Positions 50,596 through 59,832 of a DNA stretch of 64,000 nucleotides are shown piece by piece. Below the pieces are notes generated by a model. It did not search any database, was not told where the DNA came from, and worked only from the letters and a program-made list of their open reading frames with translations. A program made the translations under genes and the position numbers. This stretch comes from Stakelama pacifica (lineage in GTDB: Bacteria; Pseudomonadota; Alphaproteobacteria; Sphingomonadales; Sphingomonadaceae), in NCBI RefSeq assembly GCF_004361835.1, contig NZ_SNWD01000014.1, positions 40,723 through 104,722 of the forward strand, read 5' to 3'. How positions within the stretch are numbered: the stretch's first letter is position 1; each line of letters begins with the position of its first letter.

Positions 50596-51087
50596 ATGCG
50601 CATAGTTTCAAAACAGAATTGTTACACCGTGGCAGCACGCGGCGATTGTCGCAAGCGCCGTCCGATTGCACATGGCGAAACCGGGCTGACGCTCGTCGAA
50701 ATGATCGTCGTTCTGGCGATCATCGCGATCGTCGGCGCGCTGATCGTCACCAATGTGATCAGCCGCCCCGATGAGGCGCGGGTGACGGTCGCGAAGACCG
50801 ACATCAAGACGATTTCATCGGCGCTGAAAATGTACCGGCTCGACAATGGCGATTACCCGACCGAGCAGCAGGGGCTGAAGGCGCTGGTGGAAAAGCCGAC
50901 GACGCCGCCCGTTCCGCGCAACTGGGCACCTGACGGCTATCTGGGTGAGATGCCGCAGGACCCCTGGGGCAATCCGTACGTCTATAAAACCGGCGGTCCG
51001 GGCGGGTTCACCATCGTTTCGCTGGGCAAGGACGGAAAGCCCGGCGGCGAGGGCATCGACGCGGACATCGACGGCAAGCGCGAATAG
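50596..51087 (+). CDS. gspG: Type II secretion major pseudopilin GspG
   Basis: The 163-residue protein has a long leader (about 29 residues), a prepilin site ETG/LTLVEMIVVLAIIAIVGALIV in which the usual first phenylalanine is leucine, and the GspG body with TDIKTISSALKMYRLDNGDYPTEQQGLKAL and PQDPWGNPYVY. The major pseudopilin forms the piston-like filament. A frame open for 960 bases upstream is antisense to gspL and not part of the gene. It starts the plus-strand block gspG-H-I-C-D. Confidence 0.94.
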   Translation: MRIVSKQNCYTVAARGDCRKRRPIAHGETGLTLVEMIVVLAIIAIVGALIVTNVISRPDEARVTVAKTDIKTISSALKMYRLDNGDYPTEQQGLKALVEKPTTPPVPRNWAPDGYLGEMPQDPWGNPYVYKTGGPGGFTIVSLGKDGKPGGEGIDADIDGKRE

Positions 51088-51090
51088 ACG

Positions 51091-51573
51091 ATGTCCGGGG
51101 GGGACATCATCAGCCGGCCCGACCAGCGGGATGAGCGCGGCATGACGCTGATCGAAATGCTGATCGTGCTCGCGATTATCGGGATTGCGGCAGGCGCAGT
51201 GTCGCTGGGCATCGGCGCCGCCACGCGCGCGCCCAGCGCAGAGGCGGAGGCGCATGCGCTTGCCACCCGGCTTCAGGCAGCCGCCGACGATGCGATGCTG
51301 GGCGATCGGCTGACCGCGCTGACCGTGCGAGACAATGGCTATGGCTTCGCCACGCTGGAGGGCGGCAAATGGGTGCCGCGCACCGATGATGCGTTGGCAT
51401 TCCACAGGCTGCCCGGCGGAATGCTGGTGAAATTCAGCAAGCGTCCGCCGATCATCCTGGGTGTCGACGGATCGGGCGAGCCGATCTCCGCAACGATTCT
51501 GGCTGGCGACGAACGCTGGCTGGTGCGCTATGACGGCCTGACCACGACCACCACATCGGTGCCCGCCGCATGA
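51091..51573 (+). CDS. gspH: Type II secretion minor pseudopilin GspH
   Basis: The 160-residue protein has a charged leader, prepilin site DERG/MTLIEMLIVLAIIGIAAGAVSL, and a small beta domain (LTVRDNGYGFATLEGGKWVPR). The first residue after cleavage is Met rather than Phe. It starts three bases after the gspG stop and overlaps gspI by four bases. Confidence 0.9.
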   Translation: MSGGDIISRPDQRDERGMTLIEMLIVLAIIGIAAGAVSLGIGAATRAPSAEAEAHALATRLQAAADDAMLGDRLTALTVRDNGYGFATLEGGKWVPRTDDALAFHRLPGGMLVKFSKRPPIILGVDGSGEPISATILAGDERWLVRYDGLTTTTTSVPAA

Positions 51574-51929
51574 CCCGGCAGGAGGCAGGATTTTCGCTGA
51601 TCGAGGCGCTCGTCGCGCTGGCGGTGCTCGCCATTGCCACGGTCGGCCTGATGGGTGCGGTCGAAAGCCATATCGATTCGACGCTCGGGGTACAAAATCG
51701 TACCACCGCGATGCTGATCGCGCAGAACCGCCTTGCCGAGCTTCAGACCGGTGCCCCCGAAGCCACGCGGAGCAGCGTCGAGATGCTCAACCGGCAATGG
51801 CAGGTTTCGACCGAGCAGGTGCCGACGTCCGACCCCGATATCGCGCGCGTCGCAATTTCGGTGGGGCTGGCGGGAAAGGCGCCGCTGGCGACGCTCGACG
51901 GTTTTCTTGATATCGGTGCGACCCGATGA
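51570..51929 (+). CDS. gspI: Type II secretion minor pseudopilin GspI
   Basis: The 119-residue protein has a short leader, prepilin site QEAG/FSLIEALVALAVLAIATVGLMG, and the NRLAELQTGAPEA segment typical of GspI. It joins GspJ and GspK in the pseudopilus tip although those genes lie 8 kb away on the other strand. Four-base overlaps link it to gspH and gspC. Confidence 0.92.
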   Translation: MTRQEAGFSLIEALVALAVLAIATVGLMGAVESHIDSTLGVQNRTTAMLIAQNRLAELQTGAPEATRSSVEMLNRQWQVSTEQVPTSDPDIARVAISVGLAGKAPLATLDGFLDIGATR

Positions 51930-52684
51930 TCGCTGCCCTCCGCCTTTCGCCGCGCCAGACGCGAACTGCAATCGATCTTGTCGCCGTGGCAATGATCATA
52001 TCGGTGGCCTTCGCGCTGGCAGGGCTGACCTGGCGGCTCGCGGGACATGCGGGAACCGGTGCGATCACCGTGCCGACAGCCGGAAAGCCGGTGCGCGCGT
52101 CGAACGACGGGGGGCCGGCGATCGCACTTTCTCCCTTCGGAAAAGCGACTGTTACCGAAGCCAGCGAACCGACGACCATCGCCGCCGAGCTGAAAGGCGT
52201 GATCTTCACGATCCCCACCGCTCAGTCCACCGCCTTCATCAAGCTGGGCGATGCTGAGCCGAAAAACTATGCGGTCGGCGATACATTGGGCAACGCGACG
52301 ATTGCGGCGATCCGCCGCGATCGGGTAATCCTGAACAATGGCGGGCGGATGGAATATCTCGCTTTTCCCGATCCCGGCGGCGCACCTGCGACCGATACCG
52401 GCGCGCCTGCCTCCGCCTCTCCGGTCACATCAGCGCCGCAGCCGGATCCCGCCGACCTTCTGTCCCGCTTCGACGCGCAACCGACTTCGCAGGGCTATCG
52501 CATCGGCGACAATGCGCCGCCGGGGCTCAACAGCGGCGACGTCATCACCTCCGTCAACGGGCAGAGCGTTTCCGACCCCGCCTCTGCCCAGTCCGCGCTC
52601 GCCGCCGCTGCAGCAAGCGGCAATGCCCAGGTCCAGATATTACGGAACGGCAGGACGATTACCGTCACCGTTCCGACCCGTTAA
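51926..52684 (+). CDS. gspC: Type II secretion protein GspC with PDZ domain
   Basis: The 252-residue protein has one membrane helix (about 15-35), a homology region about 75-140 (ELKGVIFTIPTAQSTAFIKLGDAEPKNYAVGDTLGNATI), a Ser/Pro/Ala-rich linker, and a C-terminal PDZ domain about 175-250 (YRIGDNAPPGLNSGDVITSVNGQSV). It links the inner-membrane platform to the secretin encoded ten bases downstream and helps choose substrates. Confidence 0.94.
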   Translation: MIAALRLSPRQTRTAIDLVAVAMIISVAFALAGLTWRLAGHAGTGAITVPTAGKPVRASNDGGPAIALSPFGKATVTEASEPTTIAAELKGVIFTIPTAQSTAFIKLGDAEPKNYAVGDTLGNATIAAIRRDRVILNNGGRMEYLAFPDPGGAPATDTGAPASASPVTSAPQPDPADLLSRFDAQPTSQGYRIGDNAPPGLNSGDVITSVNGQSVSDPASAQSALAAAAASGNAQVQILRNGRTITVTVPTR

Positions 52685-52694
52685 AGGCTGTATC

Positions 52695-54746
52695 GTGTTG
52701 AAATCCATCCGCCAATTTCCCGCCGCCCTCGCCTTGTGCGGGATGATCCCCGCGACAGCCATCGGGCAGAGCGCGCCCGCCGATATCGTCGTCAATATGC
52801 GCGGGGTCGATATCGCGCAGGTCGCCGAACAGATTTCGCGCCTTACCGGCCGCACGCTGATCCTCGATCCCTCGGTAAAGGGCATGGTGACGGTCACTTC
52901 CGCCGAACCGCTGTCACCTTCGGGCGTGTGGGAATTGTTCCAGTCGGTGCTGCGCGCCAACGGCTTTGCCGCCGTCCGGTCGGGACGCGCATGGCGGATC
53001 GTCCCGCAGGCAGCGGCGGTACGCGACGGCGGAGTGCCGCGTCAGGGTGCGGGCGGGCAGGAACTGGTCACCCGCATGATCCGGCTGTCGAACGTGCCTT
53101 CGGACGATGCGGCGCGGATTGCGCGCCCGCTGGTCGCGACCTTCGGCAGCGTGGAGCCGCTCAAAAGTCCCAATGCCATCGTCGTCACCGATTATTCGGA
53201 CAATGTCCGTCGAATCGAAGCGCTGGTCCGCTCGCTCGACGGCGGCGGCGGGTCGAGCTTCGCGGTCATCCCGCTCGAAAACGGCAACGCGCTGCAGGTC
53301 GCGACCGCGCTTCAGGGCGTAATGGATGAAAACGGCGCGAAGGTCGCGGGCGATGCACGCAGCAACAGCGTCATCGTGCGCGGCACCCCCGCCGCCGTCG
53401 CCGATGCCCGGCGCATGGTGGCGAGCATGGACAAGCCCGGCGGCGCCACCCCGGTCACGCGCATGTTCCGGCTGAACTATGCCGATGCCGAATCGGTTAC
53501 CGAAGTGCTTCGCGGCGTGCTGGGCGGCGAGGAAACGGCGACCAATCCGGTCGCGCGCAGCCTGTCGGGTTCGCGCTTCAACACCGCTATCCCGATGAGC
53601 GATTCAGGTTCGCTTTCCAGCACGACCGACGCGATGGCGGCGCTGACCAGCGGCTCGTCGGGAAGCGGCAGCTTGTCGCAAGGCTCGACGAGCATCTCCC
53701 GAACGAGCAGCGCGAGCGGCAATACCCCCGCCCCGCAAGGCTTTTCGACTCCCGATATGACGGTACAGCCCGCGCCCGAACTGAATGCAGTGGTGGTGCG
53801 CGGCACGCCCAAGGCTGTCGCTTCGATCGAACCGCTGATCCGCGACCTCGATGTCCGCCGGCCGCAGGTGCATATCGAGGCGGCGATTGCTGAGATAACC
53901 GGGGACGAGGCGGAGAAGCTGGGCGTTCAGCTCGGCCTGACCGCGGGCGCGCTGACCAATGTCGAAGGCGGCGGGACGTCGTTCGACACCGCCGGATTTT
54001 CGCTCGGCAATATCCTCAAAACGCTGGGCGTCACTGCCGGAGGCGCGCTCAGCACCGGGCTTACCGCCAATGTCGCGATCGGCGACGATTTTTCGGTGCT
54101 GGTCAATGCGCTCGGCACCTCGACCAACGCCAATCTGCTTTCGACGCCGCAGGTGACGGTGCTCGACAATGAAGCGGCGCAGATCGTGGTGGGTCAGAAC
54201 GTCCCCTTCGTCACCGGCTCGATCCTGACCAACAGCGCCTCGGCCACGCCCTATACGACGATCGAGCGCAAGGATGTCGGCATCACGCTGAAAGTCATTC
54301 CGCGGATCAATGCGGGCGAAGTGGTGCGGCTCGACGTCAGCCAGGAAGTGTCCTCGATCTCGCCGACCCAGCTCACCACAGCTTCGGACATCATTACCAA
54401 CCGGCGGCAGATCACGACCACGGTGCTTGCCGATAATAGCCAGACGATCGTGCTGGGCGGGCTGATTTCCGACGATCGCCAGCATAGCGAGCAGCGCGTG
54501 CCGCTGCTCGGCGATATTCCCGTCGTGGGCGAATTGTTCAAATCGCGCAGCGAGCAGCAGACAAAGCGGGTTTTGTTCGTATTTCTGAAACCCACCATCC
54601 TGCGCGACCGTGACGATGCGACTGCGCTTGCCAACGCCAAATATGCCCGGTTGCGAAAGGAAGAACAGGCGCTGGGCGAGAAAGGCAGCCTGCTGATCAA
54701 CCCGCCGGGGCCACGCCTGACGGTCGAGATTGACGGGATTTACTGA
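52695..54746 (+). CDS. gspD: Type II secretion outer-membrane secretin GspD
   Basis: The start is GTG 52695 (TTG 52698 also possible) behind AAAGG; it yields a signal peptide ending IGQSAPAD and 683 residues. N0 domain (DIVVNMRGVDIAQVAEQISRLTGRTLI), N1-N3 repeats with a long Ser/Gly insert near 295-345 (SGSSGSGSLSQGSTSIS), and the C-terminal secretin domain (VPLLGDIPVVGELFKS, NRRQITTTVLADNSQTIVLGGL) are clear. It forms the outer-membrane pore. Its last seven bases overlap the convergent GspC-like gene's end. Confidence 0.96.
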   Translation: MLKSIRQFPAALALCGMIPATAIGQSAPADIVVNMRGVDIAQVAEQISRLTGRTLILDPSVKGMVTVTSAEPLSPSGVWELFQSVLRANGFAAVRSGRAWRIVPQAAAVRDGGVPRQGAGGQELVTRMIRLSNVPSDDAARIARPLVATFGSVEPLKSPNAIVVTDYSDNVRRIEALVRSLDGGGGSSFAVIPLENGNALQVATALQGVMDENGAKVAGDARSNSVIVRGTPAAVADARRMVASMDKPGGATPVTRMFRLNYADAESVTEVLRGVLGGEETATNPVARSLSGSRFNTAIPMSDSGSLSSTTDAMAALTSGSSGSGSLSQGSTSISRTSSASGNTPAPQGFSTPDMTVQPAPELNAVVVRGTPKAVASIEPLIRDLDVRRPQVHIEAAIAEITGDEAEKLGVQLGLTAGALTNVEGGGTSFDTAGFSLGNILKTLGVTAGGALSTGLTANVAIGDDFSVLVNALGTSTNANLLSTPQVTVLDNEAAQIVVGQNVPFVTGSILTNSASATPYTTIERKDVGITLKVIPRINAGEVVRLDVSQEVSSISPTQLTTASDIITNRRQITTTVLADNSQTIVLGGLISDDRQHSEQRVPLLGDIPVVGELFKSRSEQQTKRVLFVFLKPTILRDRDDATALANAKYARLRKEEQALGEKGSLLINPPGPRLTVEIDGIY

Positions 54747-55210
54747 TCGGGATCAGAGCCGGTTTCGGCCCCATCGTCCCCCGGCGCCGAAGGAACGCTG
54801 ACGCGCACATGGTCGCGTCCGCGCGCGAAATAAGCGGCATCGGCGGAGAGCGAGACCAGTTGCCATCCATCCATCCCTTCGCCCGGCCGCAGGGTGCGGC
54901 TCTCGCCGCTCGCGCCCCGCACGAACGCCACCGCATCGCTGCCGATCCTGCCCGCAATCCCGATCAGCACCGGAGCATCGGCGGGAGGAATGCCGTCCAC
55001 GGCCAGGGGGGGTGGCGCGAAGAGCGGGCGGGCATATAGCGCAAGCGGTTCAGGCACCGCATCCGGCCGCAGGGGCGTCGCTTTGCCGCCTGCCGCCGCG
55101 GCGCCGGAGAGATCAGGCGAGTCGAACGACAGTATCGCGAGCGGCAAGATGACCGCCGCCAGCAGCGACAGGCCGAGCGCACCGGCTTCGAAACGGGTCA
55201 GGCGTGCCAT
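54740..55210 (-). CDS. GspC/PilP-like small periplasmic T2SS-associated protein
   Basis: The 156-residue protein has one membrane helix (about 10-28, LGLSLLAAVILPLAILSF) and a periplasmic domain with ALYARPLFAPPP and VLIGIAGRIGSDAVAFVRGASGESRTLRPGEGMDGWQLVSLSADAAYF, a beta-fold like the GspC homology region or PilP. It overlaps the gspD end by seven bases tail to tail and overlaps the next gene upstream by 13. It is the last of three genes resembling PilN-PilO-PilP; role inferred from that order. Confidence 0.7.
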   Translation of the reverse strand: MARLTRFEAGALGLSLLAAVILPLAILSFDSPDLSGAAAAGGKATPLRPDAVPEPLALYARPLFAPPPLAVDGIPPADAPVLIGIAGRIGSDAVAFVRGASGESRTLRPGEGMDGWQLVSLSADAAYFARGRDHVRVSVPSAPGDDGAETGSDPDQ

Positions 55211-55668
55211 GGCGCCACCATGATCGCGTCCAGCCGGACCTGCCCCTGTGCAATCGATTCCACCCGCCAGCTGGAAAAACGCAGCATCGGGCTTTGCCGT
55301 ACAAGATCGTCGGACAGCGTCAGCACGGCGCGTTCGCTCCCCGATAGCGACAGATGGATCTGGCTAAGCCCGTTTGGCGCAGGCTGCGCCTCGCTCGTTT
55401 CGACCAGCACGCCCTGCCCGGCGGCCGACCGGCGGATACGCGCCTCGATCTTCGCTGCGGCCTCTCCGGCATCCGCCCCACGCCAGGCACTTTCCGCGCG
55501 CACCAGCGGCGCGCGAGGCGCCTGTGCAAGCGCTACCCGGTCGCGCAGCTCGGCCAGTCGCGCCGTCGCGTGATCGCGGCGGGAAAGCGCATGGGTAGCG
55601 ATCGGCGCGAGACAGAGCGCGGCAACAAGCCCGGCCATGACGGCAGCAAGCGGATATCCGGTCTTCAC
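55198..55668 (-). CDS. GspM/PilO-like T2SS-associated protein
   Basis: The 156-residue protein has one N-terminal membrane helix (about 6-27, LAAVMAGLVAALCLAPIATHAL), a coiled-coil stretch (RDHATARLAELRDRVALAQ), and a ferredoxin-like end with LSLSGSERAVLTLSDDLVRQSPMLRFSSWRVES, as in GspM type b or PilO. It is a second such protein besides gspM at 49 kb. It overlaps both neighbours by 4-13 bases. Confidence 0.7.
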   Translation of the reverse strand: MKTGYPLAAVMAGLVAALCLAPIATHALSRRDHATARLAELRDRVALAQAPRAPLVRAESAWRGADAGEAAAKIEARIRRSAAGQGVLVETSEAQPAPNGLSQIHLSLSGSERAVLTLSDDLVRQSPMLRFSSWRVESIAQGQVRLDAIMVAPWHA

Positions 55669-56222
55669 GGCGTTTCCGCCAGTGTCACCAGCATCACGCC
55701 ATCGCCCTGTCGCTGACCGCGATCACGCAATTTCGCGAAACCGGGATCGCGACGCAATGCCCCCCGCAATCGATCAGGGTCATTCGTAGCAAGGACGAGC
55801 GTCAACGCTCCATCGGCACCACGCACCACCGACACCAGCATCGCCTCCTCGGGAAGCACCGCCGCCAGCCGGTCGATCGTCGCGGCGGGGCCGGGGCGAT
55901 GCATTGCCCGCGCAAGCATCGCACGCGCCTTTCCATCGGCCGCAAAGGAACGTAGCAGCGGGCGTGCGCGCTTCGTCAGCTCCGAATAGTTTCGGTCGGC
56001 CGCGTGCCGCTCGACATTGGCAAATACTGCCGTTGTCAGCGGGATGCCGGCGATCATCAGCACGATAGCGGAACCGATCGCCCATTGGCGGCGTCCGCGC
56101 GGAAGAACCGCAATGGTCCGATCTTGCGCTGCAGGGATCATCCGATTGCGTATAGCCCCCGAAAGGCGCGCAACGATTTGTGCCGAAAGGCTCGAATCAT
56201 GCGAGGATTCCGGGTCGCGCAT
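55665..56222 (-). CDS. GspL/PilN-like T2SS-associated protein
   Basis: The 185-residue protein has a short cytoplasmic part, one membrane helix (about 48-68, IGSAIVLMIAGIPLTTAVFAN), a helical stretch and a periplasmic end with IDRLAAVLPEEAMLVSVVRGADGALTLVLATNDPDRL, the PilN or GspL C-terminal type. It lacks the actin-like cytoplasmic half of GspL. It heads the three-gene minus-strand set. Start uncertain: Met28 is a possible alternative. Confidence 0.68.
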   Translation of the reverse strand: MRDPESSHDSSLSAQIVARLSGAIRNRMIPAAQDRTIAVLPRGRRQWAIGSAIVLMIAGIPLTTAVFANVERHAADRNYSELTKRARPLLRSFAADGKARAMLARAMHRPGPAATIDRLAAVLPEEAMLVSVVRGADGALTLVLATNDPDRLRGALRRDPGFAKLRDRGQRQGDGVMLVTLAETP

Positions 56223-56739
56223 ACAAGCGCCCTAGCGCCGGGATGCGCGATCCGGCAAGCGGTCGCGTACCGATCGACGCACCTTATACCAATCTGCGCT
56301 GATCGTGACCGATTGTACCGAAGTCAGGCAATCCAGAGCGCCACGCTGCCCGCAGCCTCGCATCAAGCCGCACCGGCCGCCACCGCTCCGCGCAACCATA
56401 GCGCCACACGCTTGCGGCCCCGGCCTCCGCCGGCGCGAGGCATGGTGTCAGCGGCTTATATGCACAGCGATTTCCGCAATTGCCGCCCCCGAGCGGGCCG
56501 GGGCCGCAAGCGTCTGCCCGAGGCTAACCCAAACCGCACCACAATCGTCGCCCCGGCGTAGGCCGGGGCCGATACCGTCTGCTACCCTACAAACCAGAAC
56601 CGCGTTTGCGAAAAGCGCAGCGACAATTGCGAGCCCCAACAGGGGCGCGGCAATGCCGCAGCGGCGTGCACATCGCCGCATCGCTGCGCTTCTCGCGATG
56701 ACGATTCCGGTAGTGAGTCCGGATTATTGCAGTTCGGTA
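56223..56739. repeat. Gene-free gap with two families of intergenic repeats
   Basis: No gene is supported across this 517-base gap. 56413-56582 holds three GGCCCCGGCC/GGCCGGGGCC palindromic elements (56415-56440, 56494-56516 and GTCGCCCCGGCGTAGGCCGGGGCCGATACCGTCTG at 56547-56581). 56625-56704 holds copy B of the REP-like element seen at 9908-9998, inverted (ATTGCGAGCCCCAACAGGGGCGCGGCAATGCC ... TCTCGCGATGACG). The promoter of the L-like gene should lie just after 56222. Confidence 0.7.
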
Positions 56740-57072
56740 TCAGTCGCGGCGGCTCGTCACATTGGCGGTGCCGTCGGGCTGGATCTGGACCATATGCCAT
56801 TCGCCGCTCTGGCACTGTGCGCGCCAGACATTCGGCCCGGCATCGGGATAGGCTTCGGATTTGACCACGCCCTGACAGTCGGACCCGGCGTCGCGGATGG
56901 CGCGGATCATCACGACATTACGCTCCTGTTCCGACATCGCGGCGACCTTCATCGCGACATTGTTTTCGGGAGCGATGGTCTGTTGCTGCTGCGTATTTTC
57001 GGGCGCGGCAGGTTCGCTGCTGCAAGCAGTGAGCAAAAGGCCGGTGGCGGCAAGTGCGATAAGGGATTTCAT
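56740..57072 (-). CDS. Small putative lipoprotein
   Basis: The 110-residue protein has a lipoprotein signal (MKSLIALAATGLLLTACSSE, lipobox LLTAC, cysteine at 17), a polar Gln/Asn-rich linker, and a small domain with two further cysteines (SDCQGVV near 71 and AQCQSGEWHMVQIQPDGTANVTSRRD) that could form a disulfide. The soluble domain is seen in many small alphaproteobacterial lipoproteins of unknown role. It is nine bases downstream of the TetR gene, so they may share a transcript. Confidence 0.8.
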   Translation of the reverse strand: MKSLIALAATGLLLTACSSEPAAPENTQQQQTIAPENNVAMKVAAMSEQERNVVMIRAIRDAGSDCQGVVKSEAYPDAGPNVWRAQCQSGEWHMVQIQPDGTANVTSRRD

Positions 57073-57081
57073 ATTCGCTCC

Positions 57082-57744
57082 TCAATCCTGTCGCGGTTGA
57101 TACGCGCGCAAAAAGGTTCTCGTTCCATGCTCGACATGATCGCGAGCGGTCGCCTCGTCAATATTTCTGCGAATGGCGAACTTCAATTCAACCTCGATCG
57201 CACCACGCCAGAGCGACAACAGGTCCGACGCTGCCCGGACAGGATCCTCGCACGCTAAAATCCCTTCGTCACATGCTTCGGCCAGCACCTCGGCGAGCTT
57301 CGCGCGCGATTGCGCCGGTCCCGCCTGATACAAACGCCGTCCCAGTTCGGGCATCATGGCGAATTCCTGTGACAGAACGCGGTCAAGCGCGACATAATTC
57401 GCCCGCGTCAGAAACCCCATCAGCTTCATGCCGAAATCGTTCAGGCGACACTCCAACCCCTCGCTCGGATGGACGCTGCCGCCGTCAAACGCCTCGGCGA
57501 GCCGACCGATTTCCTTTCGCACGCAATTTTCGAACAGCGTCTCTTTGTCGCAAAAGCGCTTATAAACGGTCACTTTCGACACGCCGGCCTGCGCGGCGAC
57601 TTCCTCAATCGTAGTGCCGCCGAAACCGCGCTCGAAGAACAGCTCGCGTGCCGCCTGCATGATGGCGAGATCCTTGGCGGGATCGGGCGGACGTCCCGCC
57701 CTCGCTCGCCGAGGCGCATCCTGTATCGTTCGATCCTGCGACAA
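57082..57744 (-). CDS. TetR-family transcriptional regulator
   Basis: The 220-residue protein has an N-terminal TetR HTH about 20-70 (ARELFFERGFGGTTIEEVAAQAGVSKVTVYKRFCDKETLFE) and a C-terminal helical domain with the SLWRGAIEVELKFAIRRN segment of the AefR-like C-terminal subgroup. It is divergent from the DUF4129-MoxR operon with about 210 bases between, so it may control that operon, itself and the lipoprotein gene. Ligand unknown. Confidence 0.9.
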   Translation of the reverse strand: MSQDRTIQDAPRRARAGRPPDPAKDLAIMQAARELFFERGFGGTTIEEVAAQAGVSKVTVYKRFCDKETLFENCVRKEIGRLAEAFDGGSVHPSEGLECRLNDFGMKLMGFLTRANYVALDRVLSQEFAMMPELGRRLYQAGPAQSRAKLAEVLAEACDEGILACEDPVRAASDLLSLWRGAIEVELKFAIRRNIDEATARDHVEHGTRTFLRAYQPRQD

Positions 57745-57955
57745 CCGCCTCTCCTTACCCGCGAGCGTTCATTCGCTCGCATATTTCAATATGCGTGTGA
57801 TAGCAGGCATTTCAAACCGGGCGTGATAAAAGCGCGCCGAAAGGTGCCGAAAATGGTTGCTCCTGCGGTCGGATTTGCGCCAAATCGATGCAACCGCGCC
57901 CCGGATCGCATCATCTGCGGCGCGACCGGGCGGAAGGGCAAACGGGGGCACGATT

Positions 57956-58615
57956 ATGGCAGGGGCGAGCGGCACGGCCGCCGATACAGCATATGCCCGC
58001 TTTCCGACCGACAGCGCGGTTGCCGACGCGCATCGCCAGTTGCTGACCGACAAAAGCATCCAGTTCGACCTTCCGCCCCCGCCACAGCAGGCGCCGCCGC
58101 CGCAATGGCTGCTCGACCTGCTCCACACGATCGGTTCGCTGGTAAAGGCGCTGGGGCCGTTATGGACGGCGCTGCTGGTCATCATCGCACTGGTGTTGCT
58201 GGCGATGCTGTTCAGCGCGCTGTTCCCGCCCGCGCGCCGATATATTGCCGGACTGATCTACCGCCGTTCGTCCGCCGCTGCCGAGCCCGAATGGCGTCCC
58301 GAAGCGGATGCAGCGCGCTCACTGCTCGAGGCGGCGGACGCGCTTGCCGCAGACGGTCGCTATGACGAAGCGGTTCATCTGATCCTGTTTCGATCGATCG
58401 AGGATATCGGCAGGTGGCGGGGCGAATTGCTACGACCGTCGCTTACCAGCCGCGACATCGCCGCGCTTTCGGCGCTTCCGGCACAGGCAGGCGCGATCTT
58501 CGGACGAATCGCGGCGGCGGTGGAACGCAGCCTATTCGCGCGCCGTCCCCTCGCCCGCGCCGATTGGGAGGCAGCTCGGCGCGATTATGCGGAGTTCGCG
58601 CTCAAACCGGTATGA
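57956..58615 (+). CDS. DUF4129-domain membrane protein
   Basis: ATG 57956 behind GGGGG gives 219 residues; an upstream in-frame start would add 33 unlikely residues. There is one membrane helix (about 65-88, LGPLWTALLVIIALVLLAMLFSALF) and a C-terminal DUF4129 helical domain about 110-215 (ADALAADGRYDEAVHLILFRSIEDIGR). The N-terminal half is periplasmic and proline-rich. DUF4129 proteins accompany MoxR and DUF58 genes. It is first in the operon and overlaps the next gene by four bases. Confidence 0.85.
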   Translation: MAGASGTAADTAYARFPTDSAVADAHRQLLTDKSIQFDLPPPPQQAPPPQWLLDLLHTIGSLVKALGPLWTALLVIIALVLLAMLFSALFPPARRYIAGLIYRRSSAAAEPEWRPEADAARSLLEAADALAADGRYDEAVHLILFRSIEDIGRWRGELLRPSLTSRDIAALSALPAQAGAIFGRIAAAVERSLFARRPLARADWEAARRDYAEFALKPV

Positions 58616-59832
58616 GCGCGATATCGTCCCCCCGTTCCGAAAGCCCGTTCACGCGGGCCATGGTGCTCGTGCTGATCGGCGCCGGGCTGCTGCTCGGCAT
58701 CGGCTTTTTGCTGATGAGCGGGTTTCGCGATGAACTGTCGAACAGTTTCGACCGCCCGCCCCCTGTCGAAACGCGCAGCGGCGAGGGGTTTTACGGGCTT
58801 CGCCGCCTGATCGACCTGATGCCGCGCGGCGAGACGTTTCTGGTGGAAAGCGCAGCGGATCAGGGCGCGACGGCGCTGCTGATCCTGACGCCGGAAGTCG
58901 GGGGAAGCGCGCAGGACCTTCACCATATTCTGGCGGCGCGTACCAACGGTTCCCGCCCCACCCTGATCGTCCTGCCCAAATGGCAGGTAAGCCGCACGCC
59001 CTTTACCCGCAATCGGGTGAAGCGGACCGGGCCGATCGGATCGATGCCGATCGAGAAGCTTCTAGGCCGGAAAGGGCTCTCGATCCGCTTCGAATCGCCT
59101 GCCGCGTTGATCGCGCCCACGGGCTTTGTCCGCCACCTCCCCGCGCCGGTGCCCGGTCTGACACAGACGATCGATGGCGAGGGCATCGAACCGCTCATCA
59201 CCACGACGGGCAAGGGGATCGTCCTGGGACGGCTGACGGACGAGCAACAGGTCTATATTCTCGCCGATCCGGATATCCTCAACAATCGCGCGCTGAAGAC
59301 CGAAAACGGCGCGCGCGCCGCGCTGGACATGGTCGGCGCGCTCAATCCGGCGGACCCGGGCTTTGTCGGATTCGACACTACGCTGCATTATCGCCCCGGC
59401 GAGCGCAATCTCATCAAGCTGATGTTCCTGCCGCCCTTTGTTGCAGTGACGATCGCAATCCTTGCCGCCGCGCTGATGGCGATCGTGGCGGGTGCGGCGC
59501 GGTTCGGACCGGTGCGGCGTGAGGCGCGTGCAGTGGTGCCGGGCAAGCGAGCGCTTGCCGACAATATCGCTGCCCTCACCCGGCTTGCAGGCAAGACGCA
59601 TCGGGCGGGCAATGCCTATGCCGATTGGGTGCGCGACTGGACCGCGCGGCGATTGCATGCGCCCGCCGGGCTGAATGCCGATCAGCGCGCGGACTGGCTC
59701 GACGCGCGATCGGGCGATGCGGACCCGAAATTCACTGACCTTGCAATGCGCGCCCGCGACGCGCGCAACGATGCGGCGCTGCTCGATGCGGCCCGCGACC
59801 TCGATGACTGGCGAAGGGAAATGACCGAATGA
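58612..59832 (+). CDS. DUF4350-domain membrane protein
   Basis: Start 58612 overlaps the upstream stop (ATGA), giving 406 residues. Two membrane helices (about 14-34 and 268-290) flank a periplasmic or lumenal DUF4350-like domain ([16 protein letters not shown] [15 protein letters not shown] near 60-75; [38 protein letters not shown]). A cytoplasmic tail with helices follows. The family often lies in MoxR operons; its function is unknown. It overlaps the MoxR gene by four bases. Confidence 0.8.
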   Translation: MSAISSPRSESPFTRAMVLVLIGAGLLLGIGFLLMSGFRDELSNSFDRPPPVETRSGEGFYGLRRLIDLMPRGETFLVESAADQGATALLILTPEVGGSAQDLHHILAARTNGSRPTLIVLPKWQVSRTPFTRNRVKRTGPIGSMPIEKLLGRKGLSIRFESPAALIAPTGFVRHLPAPVPGLTQTIDGEGIEPLITTTGKGIVLGRLTDEQQVYILADPDILNNRALKTENGARAALDMVGALNPADPGFVGFDTTLHYRPGERNLIKLMFLPPFVAVTIAILAAALMAIVAGAARFGPVRREARAVVPGKRALADNIAALTRLAGKTHRAGNAYADWVRDWTARRLHAPAGLNADQRADWLDARSGDADPKFTDLAMRARDARNDAALLDAARDLDDWRREMTE

